A stretch of DNA of 64,000 nucleotides from Naematelia aurantialba. Its lineage: Eukaryota > Basidiomycota > Tremellomycetes > Tremellales > Naemateliaceae. Where the stretch lies: positions 1-64,000 of the forward strand of contig JAKFAO010000011.1 in assembly GCA_021527695.1 (NCBI GenBank). Direction: 5' to 3'. A model generated the notes under the pieces. It ran no database searches. It was not told the DNA's origin and saw only the letters and a program-made list of their open reading frames with translations. Numbering within the stretch: position 1 is the stretch's first letter; every line of letters begins with the position of its first letter. Positions 1-11,943 of this stretch are shown piece after piece. Both the position numbers and the translations under genes were made by a program.

Positions 1-104
1 ACCCCCTAACCCCCTAACCCCCTAACCCCCTAACCCCCTAACCCCCTAACCCCCTAACCCCTAACCCCCTAACCCCCTAACCCCCTAACCCCCTAACCCC
101 CTAA
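1..104. repeat. Telomeric repeat tract (C-strand)
   Basis: Thirteen consecutive units start at position 2. Twelve are the 8-mer CCCCCTAA and one, at 58-64, is a 7-mer with four C. The G-strand unit TTAGGGGG is the repeat known from Cryptococcus and relatives. The tract degenerates at 105-110 (CCCTCA), where unique sequence begins, so the window starts at a chromosome end. Confidence 0.97.
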
Positions 105-117
105 CCCTCACCAGAGA

Positions 118-253
118 TGTCCCCTCAAATGTCCCCTCGGTGTCCACTGACATGGTGGACATGCTTATGAAATGACTTAGCCAAATTTTCTCTGAAATGT
201 CCACCGTTCTGTCCCCTTTTCAGCCGAATTTGTCCACCGTGCCAAAGGGGACA
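118..253. repeat. Cluster of TGTCCMC heptamers
   Basis: TGTCCCC occurs at 118-124, 130-136 and 210-216. TGTCCAC occurs at 141-147, 198-204 and 231-237. The reverse complements GTGGACA (155-161) and GGGGACA (247-253) are also present. Eight copies in 136 bp directly next to the telomere suggest a binding-site array or a decayed satellite. The role is unknown. Confidence 0.6.
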
Positions 254-446
254 TCGTGGAAGAATCTGGTTTTTTGCTTATAGCATCGTCAGTTTTGTGC
301 CCCTTGCCAAGCGGGTTACAGATTCAGAATTGGCTCAAAAAGGCCTATCTAACGGTATATAGAACATGGCCCTTAGTGCGTTCGTTCAAAAACCCCCCCC
401 CCCCAGAATCTCCCTATAACCCTTCGCTCCAATTCACGTGGCCTTG

Positions 447-490
447 CTCTGCCGTGCCTGCAACGTCGTCAGACGTTGCATGCGGCAGAG
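447..490. repeat. Inverted repeat / hairpin
   Basis: The inner arms TGCAACGTC (459-467) and GACGTTGCA (472-480) are perfect complements around a 4-nt loop. The outer arms CTCTGCCG (447-454) and CGGCAGAG (483-490) are also perfect. Only small asymmetric bulges separate the two stems. Confidence 0.7.
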
Positions 491-1237
491 AGACAGACGC
501 GAATAAGCCTCAGCCAGCCTATCGCGTAGAAACGGGAAAGTCAACGAAGCCTTGACGTATGGAACTAGCCTTGCGAACGAACGCGTAGAAGTAGACCTAC
601 ACTTCAGAATAGAGCATGTTGGGCGTTTTCTCTTCGATGAACTTTCTAGTCGGCCAAATGCTGCAAACAATTCATCTCGTCCAGTAAGGCCTGGACTCAA
701 CAGCAGAGGTCCGAAAGCAGCGTACATGCCGGTTTCCCAATCCTGCGTGAATTTCTTCAGTCGCGCATGCCAGCTGTACGTACAATGAGAGTCTGCAGTA
801 ATGAATAAGCACATGATTAGTGGTTGAAGTGGTGGCATTAGATGATACTCAAGTCAAGTATACGATTTCAGGAGTTCCACGTGTAGACGTACCCAAAATC
901 TGCTAGAGACTTCATCATAGAAGTTCAGACTCGAGTGACCGTGAGGTTGCTGGCAATTTTGCGACCCTGTGCGAACTCATGTACGCTTGCAGAGGGCTGG
1001 ACATTGTGTGTGTGGGTAGGGTTGCGGCAAGACGCGCTTAGCAACAGATCGATCTTCGGCGAACTAGACGACAGTTCGCCGATAGTTGACCGAAAGTCTC
1101 TACCAGGTCCGGTCTAACCCGACATTTACATCGGCGGACGTCCAGTCTGGGCTTCGAAGCAAGACAAGTGAGCTTGACTGGATAGAAGAGGGCTGAATGA
1201 CTTGACATCTGTCTTCTTAGCTCATCTACTTCTCGAT

Positions 1238-3040
<1,803 letters not shown>

Positions 3041-3470
3041 ATATCAGTCATACTGTCATGCATCTCTCAGATCAGACAACTTGTAATCTCAATCAAACGA
3101 AAGGACACGTAAGTAAACTGCCTATACTACGCATGGACCAGCTATTTCCTCGAACCCGCTCGCTTGGTCAGGGATCGCTTGACCTGCTGCTCACAAAGGC
3201 TGATGATCCTTGTTGATGTTTGATGTTGATGAAGTGCTCGAGTTTCTTTGTATCTCGGCTGTCATCAGCCAATGCTCATGGGCCATGTGTTTCGGTGCCT
3301 TAGCTAATCCTCTGTAGAGAAGTCAAGAGAAGTGGATCATATTTGACACTCATTTCATCTGTATCATCTCCGTCAAAGGCGTGATGAGCTTTTTGAGATT
3401 TACAACGAGTTCTTGAGTTCTATTGCAGTCGCCTGACAGCCGACCCACGCCGAACACCATCCTCAGCAAC
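3041..3470. other. Convergent intergenic spacer
   Basis: This spacer separates the decarboxylase-like gene from the convergent permease gene. It should contain both 3' UTRs. No coding or repeat signal was seen. Confidence 0.5.
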
Positions 3471-5624
3471 CTACATAGAGTAGACGAAGTAAGGATTCTT
3501 CCCATCAGTCATATCCTCGGCACCAAGCTCCTGAGCTTTCCTCTCGATCTCCTCCTTCGACAAGCCACTCGCGGCAATCTGGCTGGCCCTCTTCCGGTTA
3601 ACATAGACGAGCCAGCAACGCCAGATGAAAATGATGCAGGTCTCCACGCCGATGCAGGAGGCAATGGCGATCGTGCCGGGGATGTAGTGAGGGGCGTCTT
3701 TGGATTTCATCACCTGAGACCCGGCGATATTGCCAGTGCAGTAGGCAATGAAGGTCATGGAGCTGACCACACTCCGTTTGGTTCGGCCTGCAGTGTTGGA
3801 CGAGATTAAGGACCAAGCCGAGAAGAGGGGGATCACGAAGCTGCGCAGAGATTTGGTCAGCTTCATGAGAAGTATATGGGTAGGATAGGTGAGCTGCTAC
3901 TTACGTCACCGACATCAAGTACAGACCCCATTTATCCCACTTATAGTCGACGGAGGCAGGCAGGAGCGCGACACCCAAAAGCTGACAAACGGCTCAGTAC
4001 TTATTCAGTCTCTCGGAGGATTGTACTCACGCCGATGAAAGGGAACAAGGAAGACAGGAGCATCAAGTACATCCTCACGTTCTTAAATTTCATAGTAAGC
4101 AGGCCGACGACCACGAACCAGAGCACAGAGACGACGCTTCGCGGAATCCCGTAAAGGATGACCTGAGCGGCATCGAATCCGAAGCTGTTTCGCGCACGGT
4201 CAGCAACCTTTCCGACATTTCTGGCGACGGCCTTTACGATTGATTGATTACAGTTCCAAAAGTTGTCAACGCGCCATTGCACTAGAACAGAATGTATTTA
4301 GCATGGAGAGAGCGGAATCGCGAAAGTACACATACCACGCTCGACAAGAAAGCGTTGATGAACTGGAAGTACGTGACAGGGTCCAGGAAGGCCTCTTTGA
4401 CCTGGTCCCATTTCCACGTTTTCCTCCCCGTTAAATCCGTTCCGGTGTGGTTGGACATAACGCGGGCATTGGCCATCCGTTTCTCCCGTGCAGATAGCCA
4501 GCGCACCTCGTTTGGCGTACCCAGCATAAACCAAGCCACTAGGGAGGCCAGGAGCGTCTGTCCACCTAAGAAAACGGCGATGCCCCGCCACGCGTCGAAG
4601 CCGCCTGGCTCTTTATTGGCAGCTTTAGCGATTCCATACATGGTGAGATCGACAACAATGCCCCAGCCCGCATTCGCTGATTGAAACACCAGGCCACGGG
4701 CATTGTGCTCCCGAGTAGTGTACCAGTTCGCAATAATCTCGTATCGCGTCAGCTGGAATCACCAACGCATGTGAGCGGATGCCTTACCAAGTTAAACCCT
4801 GGACTGATAGTACACTGTTACAGGGAACATTCAGCACCCCACACATAGTTGCCTCATTCCACTCACCTCAAACGCCCCCTGAAGGAAACGAAGTACCATG
4901 AACGGCGCCCAGCTCTTCAGGAAGCCCTGGACAAGTACGATGATACCCCAGCAGAACATGTAGATTGTCAAGGTCTTGCCCATGTTGTACCGTTGCAGGA
5001 GGAAGTTCGATGGGAATTCGAACATTCCATAGGCCGTGTAAAAGACAACGGTAAGGAGAGAGTACTGATTTCCTACCATGTGCGTGCTCGTTTGTACGCC
5101 ATAAAGATTCTTGATTCAAGTGTCAGCGATGTTGCGTCAGGTAGAGGACCATAGAGAGCGCTTTGGAGAGCTGCGCGGAGAGGAAGAAGGCTCACCATGG
5201 TACCCAATCTGTCGAAGGGTCCGTGAGTGAGAAAATAACGATACAGACGTTGCCACTCACCCCGTCTTGTCGGTCTGCTGGATCCCATAGCACCACCACA
5301 TGAGAGGTAGCAGGAGGAGATCAGTTTTGCGCTTGAGCCTGTTGTATTCCTCTTCGGTGAATTCGGTCTCAGAGGGGATCCTGATGCAGGACTCAGTATT
5401 CCGCCACACGCCATTCCTCTTCCTCCAGCTCCCGTTGGAGCTCTTGGTACTCACGCATCCTCAGCTACATTGACGTCGAGTACAGTGACAGTACCACCGC
5501 CCTCGGATTCGATCTGCTTCTCCTCGGCGTATTCCTTATCCACATCGTTGTGGTAGCCCTCCTTATCAACGTTGGTGAGCTGGTGGTGGCTGCCCGCCGA
5601 TTCGATCTTAAGCTCCTCCGACAT
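3471..5624 (-). CDS. Dal5-type MFS permease (allantoate/carboxylate transporter)
   Basis: A plasma-membrane major facilitator of the anion:cation symporter family that includes yeast Dal5 and Tna1. Likely substrates are organic acids or ureido compounds. Nine exons: 5624-5455, 5380-5261, 5208-5196, 5109-4867, 4752-4336, 4281-4238, 4184-4031, 3981-3905, 3840-3471, giving 535 aa. Family landmarks are QQTDKTGLGTM before TM1, VGNQYSLLTVVFY, FEFPSNFLLQRY, the loop RFLQGAFE, the long TM6-7 loop starting EVRWLSAREK, and SSNTAGRTKRS after TM10. Exon 3 is only 13 nt. GATAAG sites lie upstream at 5786 and 6135, compatible with nitrogen control by a GATA factor. The substrate cannot be told from sequence. 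Confidence 0.88.
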
Positions 5625-6764
5625 GTTGGCTGCTGGGTGGTGAGAGCTGGATGAGGGAAAGAGACGTTAAAGACGTTGTCCCAGCTCATGAAGTAGGGGA
5701 GTGGACCCCGGCGCTCCCCATCATACTAGGTAAGAGATCCGAGTCGGACATGACCTAACCATTCGGTCATTGCCGCCCCTGTTCAGATAAGTCCGGACGC
5801 CTCGGCTGAACCTTGAAGTTGCAAGAGGAGTGTACTTCCCCGAAAGAAAGCGCCTCCAACCGAGTGAGTTGCTGCGCAGAGCGACAAGCTCTCAGCAAAG
5901 GGTGACCGTCGCCGACGCCTCCGTGCTTCACGTACACCATCAACGTGGTCGGGATGCGCAGCTGGTGTGCTAGGCTCGGCGATATTCGCCGATTTCGAAG
6001 AGTTGGCAAGGCACACGAAGATGGGAACTTGTAGGGGCCTGGGGAAGCGAAAGAGACAAGGAACAAGGAGTTAGGGATGCCGTTGAGTTTGGGCGCTAAG
6101 AGATGGGAGCACGCGGTATTGTGCTAACTGCGACGATAAGCAGGTAACTTGGTCAGATAACAGCCTCACAACTGGGGCGTAAGTGTCGCTGGATTGCGGA
6201 AATCCTTTTTCCGCAATTCACAAAAGGTTGAAGAAGCCCTGGGATGGGGCTGGGTCGGACTGCAGCCATCAGACGGGGGAACTGCAACCAGCTCAGGATT
6301 TCTGTGCCCTGCGTGCCTGCCAAGCGATTCATCCTCGTATCTTTTGATGACAAGTCGCTGGTTGCGAGTCCAGGAAAGCCCCGGAAATGTCCTTCATCCA
6401 TCCACTTTGCACTTGCTTCTTCTGTGGACGACCACAGCATTTTCAAGACGTGATATATCTACTTTGCACCACACTTATTCACAAAGTCTTCTGTGAGATG
6501 GCAAGTCCCCTCGTCAACATGCATATGGATCATCTGTCACAAAATGTCGTTGCAACAAAGAAGAGTCGAAACGCCTACAAAGGTAGATTGCCTGTCAATA
6601 CGCCTCGAGACCGGCAAGCTGCTTTGCGCGTTGACTGAGCACGGGGTCATGTAGCGGGCGGACACGTTCCTCTGGTGTCAGTTTTCCACTGATGCGTGAG
6701 CCAGTGACGCGGAAAGTGATGGGATCGTGGGACTGCCGCGAACGTCAGATCGTCTCCTCAGCGC
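5625..6764. other. Intergenic: permease promoter
   Basis: About 1.1 kb lie upstream of the minus-strand permease and downstream of the dioxygenase gene. The stretch contains GATA-type elements and several short open frames with no family similarity. No RNA gene was recognised. Confidence 0.5.
5786..6160. promoter_or_regulatory. GATA-factor-type motifs
   Basis: GATAAG is at 5786-5791 and 6135-6140, and GATAA at 6156-6160, all upstream of the Dal5-type permease that starts at 5624. In fungi such motifs bind nitrogen-regulatory GATA factors. Binding here is an inference; the hexamer is common by chance. Confidence 0.35.
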
Positions 6765-8004
6765 TCAGGTCATAGTACTCGCAGTGCTGTCAAAGTTGGT
6801 CATGCACTGCTTCCTTAGCTCGAGTTGTTGGGGCGAAATGTCTCTGGCCGGCTTGTAGCAGACGTCTGTCACATTAGCACCATCCTTATAGAACCATCCT
6901 TGTTGTCCTCCTCAAGCACACAGACTCACAGGTAGCCACTCTTGGTTTGTCTCCCCTGGCCGCCGCACCGTAGTGGACACACCGACTGTCCCACAAGATG
7001 ACATCCCCCGGCCCAGCCTCAATCTTCTTCCATGTACATCCCCTGTCATAGAACCATTGCATACTAGCTTCGTCGAAGTTCCAAGTGTCGCGCCATGACC
7101 AACCCTCTTTAGGACAGAGATGCTCGTGCGTCTCGAAAAATTCCTCGTAGTAAGGGAATGAGCCTTCTAGAACCATAAGACCCCCATCTTCCGGGCCGTT
7201 TTCGTACAGGTTCATAATGCCTTGGATGCAGTGCCTGAAGCGGCGCAGGGGGGACTGATCCACATGAGGCCAAGGGGCACCACGGTCGCCTCTCAGTTCT
7301 TCTGCGGGAAAGGGGAGGGATATGTTGACGCCATCTGCGCACGTCAGCGGCGACATTACTCCATAAGGAGGGATCACGGACCAATCGAGACCAGCAGCTC
7401 GTCCGTGCCCCAGATTTTCGCAAACACGTCGATCAGCGCTGGCTCGCTGCGAATGTCCCCTAAACCTGATCAGGCCTTTGAACCACAACAAATGCCTCTC
7501 ACTCACATGCCCACTGTTCATGTCCGGAAGCATGTCGGTTGAACAGACCACCCCTGTTGAAAGCGGGAAGATTGTCCACACGCCACGTACTCCGGTCATC
7601 GCCCTTGAATCCCTTGCCGAACCCTTCGAGCCATGCATACGCCTTGTCGACATACTGGTGCGCCCGTTCTGGAGAAATCACGTTTCTTACGACGTAATAC
7701 TGCGTGGATTATAGCAGGGGGAACGTGACGGGACTTGGGCCAATATGGAAGGCGATGAAGGTGTATTGAGTATCTTGACCAGGCGGTCATTCAGAGATGA
7801 TTAGATGGTTTGATGAGTAATAACACACACCCGTCAGTATCGTACATTATGGCATGAGTCGTAGGAGAGTTATCGGCTTACGCCTTTGGTGTCGAGGTCG
7901 GGATAGGATGTCGTCGCTGGTACCTCATGATGGCCCCGGAGCTTGAGCGATCCGGTGGTTATCTGCTGATTGCCAGCTGTTGTGATGGTTGTCGACACTG
8001 ACAT
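6765..8004 (-). CDS. Phytanoyl-CoA dioxygenase (PhyH) family Fe(II)/2-oxoglutarate oxygenase
   Basis: Five exons: 8004-7882, 7699-7507, 7459-7382, 7334-6930, 6865-6765, giving 299 aa. The double-stranded beta-helix carries the iron facial triad as HVD (in PWPHVDQSPLRR) and a distal His in RCVHYGAAARGDKPRVA, where the downstream Arg would hold 2-oxoglutarate. N-terminal ISPERAHQYVDKAY is the usual PhyH lead-in. The first intron (7881-7700, 182 nt) is long for this locus and could hide a small exon. The gene is divergent from a second Dal5-type permease, with which it shares a 555-bp promoter. Family members hydroxylate varied small molecules, so the substrate is unknown; a role in modifying a nitrogen compound imported by the neighbouring permease is inference. 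Confidence 0.85.
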
Positions 8005-8559
8005 TGTTGATCTTCTAGAGGGTCTGGACGACCTTTTGAGCTGGACGAAGAAGGCGCGACTTGGGCTGAATAATGACCTCCCGGGAAAATCTGAAAGGCA
8101 AGTTTAGTGTGTACTTTGGCTCAGTTGTGTCTGTCGAGGTGGTAAGGAAAGGCAGCCACCTCTGGAGGAGGGCCATCGGGTTGTGTGGTTCGCCGGTGGC
8201 GAATGGACCAGCTTCTTCGACAGACAGCAGCTGCTTGACATTTTACTCGCGAGTAATAGGAACCTCTCTATCATGGCCATGTATTCAACCACCGATTCAT
8301 GCCCAGATAAACCCAGCTCGCCGGTGGCCAACTTTGCCAAGCAAAAGATCCGAATTGCAAACATACAGGTACCCGACGGCGACAAGTCGAGGCACCTAGT
8401 GCTCGCCGGATTCTTTAGCACTTGGCCGGCGGCATAAGTTTGACGATCTTGCCGTGACCTATCTCCTTCTTAAAAGACTCCCGTCGCTGTCTGGGCAGTC
8501 TCCCTCCCGCCTCCAAAGTCCCAGCGCGACTCGCCTCAACCTAAGTCTGAGCTCCCGCA
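8005..8559. promoter_or_regulatory. Divergent promoter, PhyH oxygenase / permease
   Basis: The 555 bp between two outward-facing start codons must carry both promoters. A GATAA element is at 8306-8310. No coding signal was seen. Confidence 0.45.
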
Positions 8560-10284
8560 ATGTCCGACGTCGACGACAAGCAACTGTTTGCCGACAGAAT
8601 AGATCCGGTAGGCGAAGTAACTGCGGCCAATCCTGGAAACGCCGATGCCCGTCACTTGTTCACCTATTCCGATGCGGAACGTCTCAAGCGCAGGGCCGAT
8701 CTGCGCCTCATCCCGCTGTTCATCCTCTCCTATTTGGTCAAGAACATTGACTCTAACATAATTTCGGTGAGTTGCGCGGATGTCGGCATTAGTTCCAGCA
8801 GCATCCCCTGACAAGCCACCTAGTATCTCAAGACTATGAACACTGGGACCAGCCGAAACATTCTTACCCAGCTGGACATGACCTCGAACAGCTACTCCTA
8901 CTTGTCGACCGTCTTCACTGTCTCGTTTATCGTTTTCGAGATCCCCATGAACCTGTTCATTAAGAAAGCCACACCTCGAGCGAGTCATTTCTGCTGTCTC
9001 GCCACGTAGTGGAGCTGACGTGCCCGCTAGCTTCAATTTGTCCGTATTATCTCCAGCTGGTCACTCATTGTTGGGTGTACTGCCGCCGTCCAGAACGCAG
9101 CAGGGCTTTATGTCTGTCGATTCTTGCTCGGAGTGGCAGAGGCTGGTCTCTGGTCAGGCATTATCTACCATATCACTTGCTGGTACAGGCCCGATGAGGT
9201 GGCCGTTCGTCTCTCGCTTCTCACCATGTTGGGGCAGTTCTCCGGTATTTTGGATGCCCTTCTCGCCTACGGTTTGACCTTTGTCACACACGGCCTCGCG
9301 GGTTGGCGCTGGGCTTTCATCGTCTGCGGTCTGATCGGTCTTGTCGTATCGGCGCTCCTGTATTGCTTCCTTCCCGATTTCCCGGATTCGCCTCCATCCA
9401 GACGCCAGTTCCTCACTCCCGAAGAAGGTGCTTTCATGGTAGCCCGCCTTCCCCCCGGTGCTGCCAGTTCTCATGACCTCAATTTCGACTGGGCTGCCAT
9501 CAAAGACGAGCTGAAATCTCCACTGCTCTACGCCTTTCCCATGATCAATCTATTCTCCAACACGGGTACGACCGGCGTCAGCTTCTGGCTTCCAACCATC
9601 ACGTCCAGTTTTGGTCTGACCTCTACCACACAGAGTAAGGCTTCTTCCTGCCAGGCTTTGTAAACTAAAGGTTTAGGTCAATTGCTCAACATACCCCCTG
9701 CTGTGATTTTCGTCATCTCCGCCATCGCGACGGGCTTTTTCCTCGATCGCACTGTGCGCATCCCCAAGCCCGTCGCCCTCATCTTGAGCTTTGTGGGCCT
9801 GATGGGTTCCTTCATTGGTCTCGTCGTCGCCCAGTCCCCCGGCGGTCGCTACGCGTGCATCCTCATTGCTTACCTGTTCAACGCGATGTCATTCGTGTCT
9901 ATTTGGCCTCTCCGAGCCCAAACTATTCGAGGGTCCACCTCGTCGGCTTTCATGTTCGCCTTCTCCAATACGGTATCCAACATTCCGGGAGTGTGAGTGC
10001 GAGCTTCGTATCGCCGAGCTTGAGATGACATTGGCTTGAGGTACACTGCGCAAATTTTCCGCTCCAAATACGCGCCTCGATATACTATCCCCTTTGTGGT
10101 TTGTATCATCTTCTTCGGTCTCGCTCTGATCACCTCGTGTCTTACCTGGTATTTGATTTACGACGTTGAAAAACAGACGAGAGAAGTCGCCCACCTTCGT
10201 CGCAAAGAAGGCAAAGAGTCTAACACCGTCGCCACCCATGATGTCGTGCGCACCGACCTCGCTCGACCCGCGGTGTCGAAGTGA
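8560..10284 (+). CDS. Dal5-type MFS permease, second copy
   Basis: Another anion:cation symporter-family MFS transporter of the plasma membrane. Five exons: 8560-8766, 8824-9005, 9057-9634, 9677-9992, 10041-10284, giving 508 aa. Landmarks are RRADLRLIPLFILSYLVKNID at TM1, FEIPMNLFIKKATPR, the segment CRFLLGVAEAGLWSG with WYRPDEVAVR, and the C-terminal YAPRYTIPFVV. It is clearly diverged from the permease at 3471-5624, with no stretch of near-identity, so it is not a recent duplicate. It is divergent from the PhyH oxygenase and may import that enzyme's substrate. Substrate unknown. Confidence 0.88.
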
Positions 10285-11097
10285 AAGGCAATATCTACAG
10301 ATTCTTTTGCGGTGATCGAGTCCAAAAGTCAAGGTTCGCAGGCAGCAGTGATTTTCGAGTTCTATTCCGCCGTAGGATTGGGAGGGGGAAGGGGGCTTCG
10401 GCATTGTACTTGGCGCTAGATTTTAGTTGATGCATCTCCTGTTATCTTGGGGTAAAGTGCCAACATTACTGGGGTTGTCTAATCGGCTCGATTTTGGGCT
10501 CCCTCGTGCACCCCGTTCGGTCTGAGCATATTTACTACCATGAGAGGCTGGCACCTGGGGGTATGCGCATCCATACTTTTCAAATCGTAGATCGGTAGCC
10601 TCAAAATCGGATTGGGTATGGCGGATCTGCTGCTACGCGCCTCCCACTTTCAAAGCAAAAGGACACTCAGAATAGGGGGCATTACCCCGGGCGTACGGGG
10701 GTGTTCCGTCACGGCGAAAGTAGCGGCGAGGTGGCGGTTGCGAACGTTTGGCGCATCCGCCGTCGGCGCGAGGGTAGGCCAGGAAGAGTATGGTGGGTTC
10801 TGATTGGTCCGCTCAGTGGCCTCCCAGCTTCAGGATCTAGGTGGATCCGCCCTTATCAGGACGTGTGGCCAGGTTTCCAACTCCGAAGCTTGCTGTCCGG
10901 CGAACCATCGGCGAAATGAATCCCACAAGTGGGAGCAGCCTCTGATGCCGCCTCCTCCGCTGCTCTAATGATGCTATGGTTGGAGCTCTGGTACTTGACC
11001 CTCAGACGATAGGAGGAGCATTCAATCTGTATATTCGCTCTGGGCGCAGCCAACTACCATCAGGTGCTGACTGTTGTTCTGTTGGTCTGGAAGTGTG
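10285..11097. other. Intergenic: promoter of racemase gene
   Basis: About 0.8 kb without a credible gene. A reverse GATAAG (CTTATC) is at 10852-10857, about 240 bp before the racemase start. Several CGG/CCG triplets occur near 10680-10790, but no clear spaced palindrome was established. Confidence 0.4.
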
Positions 11098-11829
11098 ATG
11101 GCTGATACGAGCAGTATGGCCGACCCAGCTCTCCTCTCAATACTCGTCGTCAATCCCAACTCCTCGGCCTCCATCACTGCTGCTATCAAGACAGCTCTGG
11201 CGTCTCAGGTGCCCCTCAAGACATCTGTCGCATTTTTCAATCCAGTAACTGGGCCACCGGGCATCTCAGATGAAGCCACAGCTGCAGCAAGTTGCGTGGC
11301 CTGTATGGCTGAACTGCCGGGAATGGTCGAGCAGTACGATGGCGTTCTCGTGGCTTGTTTTTCAGAACACCCACTGATCGCCGCTCTGAGGGAATACATC
11401 CACTCGAAAGGGCTGAACACTCTGGTTCTCGGAATCTTCCATGCTGGGGTCGCAAGTGCGCTCCTGAGAACACCAGGAAAATTCGGAATCATCGCTACAG
11501 GAACGGGTATCAAAACGAATCATTACAATGCCGTGGATCATTTCGTCGGTGCTGCAGACTCGAGGCGGTTTGCTGGTTCCTTCACGACAGGGCTCGGCGT
11601 CGTGGAGCTTCAAGAAGGTGATAGAGGGCGGGTGGAAGATGCCATGAAGGAGACGACAAAGAGGCTCGTGCGCGCCGGTGCTGAGGTAATTGTTCTTGGC
11701 TGTGGGGGAATGTGCGGCATGGAAGCTTGGATTCATGAGTCTGCCAAGCAAGAGGGCACTCCGGTACATGTGGTTGATGGTGCCAAGATGGGCCTTCAGC
11801 TTTTATTGGCGTTGAGACGGGGACAGTAA
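11098..11829 (+). CDS. Asp/Glu/hydantoin racemase family protein (Dcg1-like)
   Basis: A single uninterrupted 243-aa frame starting MADTSSMADP at the ATG at 11098. It has the family N terminus LSILVVNPNSSASIT and two catalytic cysteines expected for this cofactor-independent racemase fold. The first is in YDGVLVACFSEHP and the second in AEVIVLGCGGM. Members racemise hydantoins or acidic amino acids; yeast DCG1 sits in the allantoin cluster. The gene converges on the carbamoylase (114 bp between stops) and lies 5.7 kb from a hydantoinase, which favours a hydantoin-racemase reading. It is the only intronless enzyme gene of the island, possibly a sign of different origin. Confidence 0.85.
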   Translation: MADTSSMADPALLSILVVNPNSSASITAAIKTALASQVPLKTSVAFFNPVTGPPGISDEATAAASCVACMAELPGMVEQYDGVLVACFSEHPLIAALREYIHSKGLNTLVLGIFHAGVASALLRTPGKFGIIATGTGIKTNHYNAVDHFVGAADSRRFAGSFTTGLGVVELQEGDRGRVEDAMKETTKRLVRAGAEVIVLGCGGMCGMEAWIHESAKQEGTPVHVVDGAKMGLQLLLALRRGQ

Positions 11830-11943
11830 TGCACGTGCCTTCTCTTCATGCATTCCTCACCTCGTTCTTCATAGCAGGAGTGCGAAATGTCAAAATTCTC
11901 GTAGAGGAAATTGTAGGCATTGCCGAGGCTCTGATGTGTTGCT

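Larger units (their letters stand above)
105..1237. other. Gene-free subtelomere
   Basis: About 1.1 kb lie between the telomere and the first gene. It holds eight TGTCCMC heptamers on both strands (118-253), a run of 12 C near 393-404, and a hairpin at 447-490. The open frames seen here are short, lack family similarity, and look like chance. No helicase remnant or transposon typical of fungal subtelomeres was recognised. Confidence 0.6.

Noticed and set aside
434..838. Subtelomeric minus-strand frame of 134 codons
   Set aside because: No recognisable motif, overlaps the hairpin, and is contradicted by equally long frames on the other strand.
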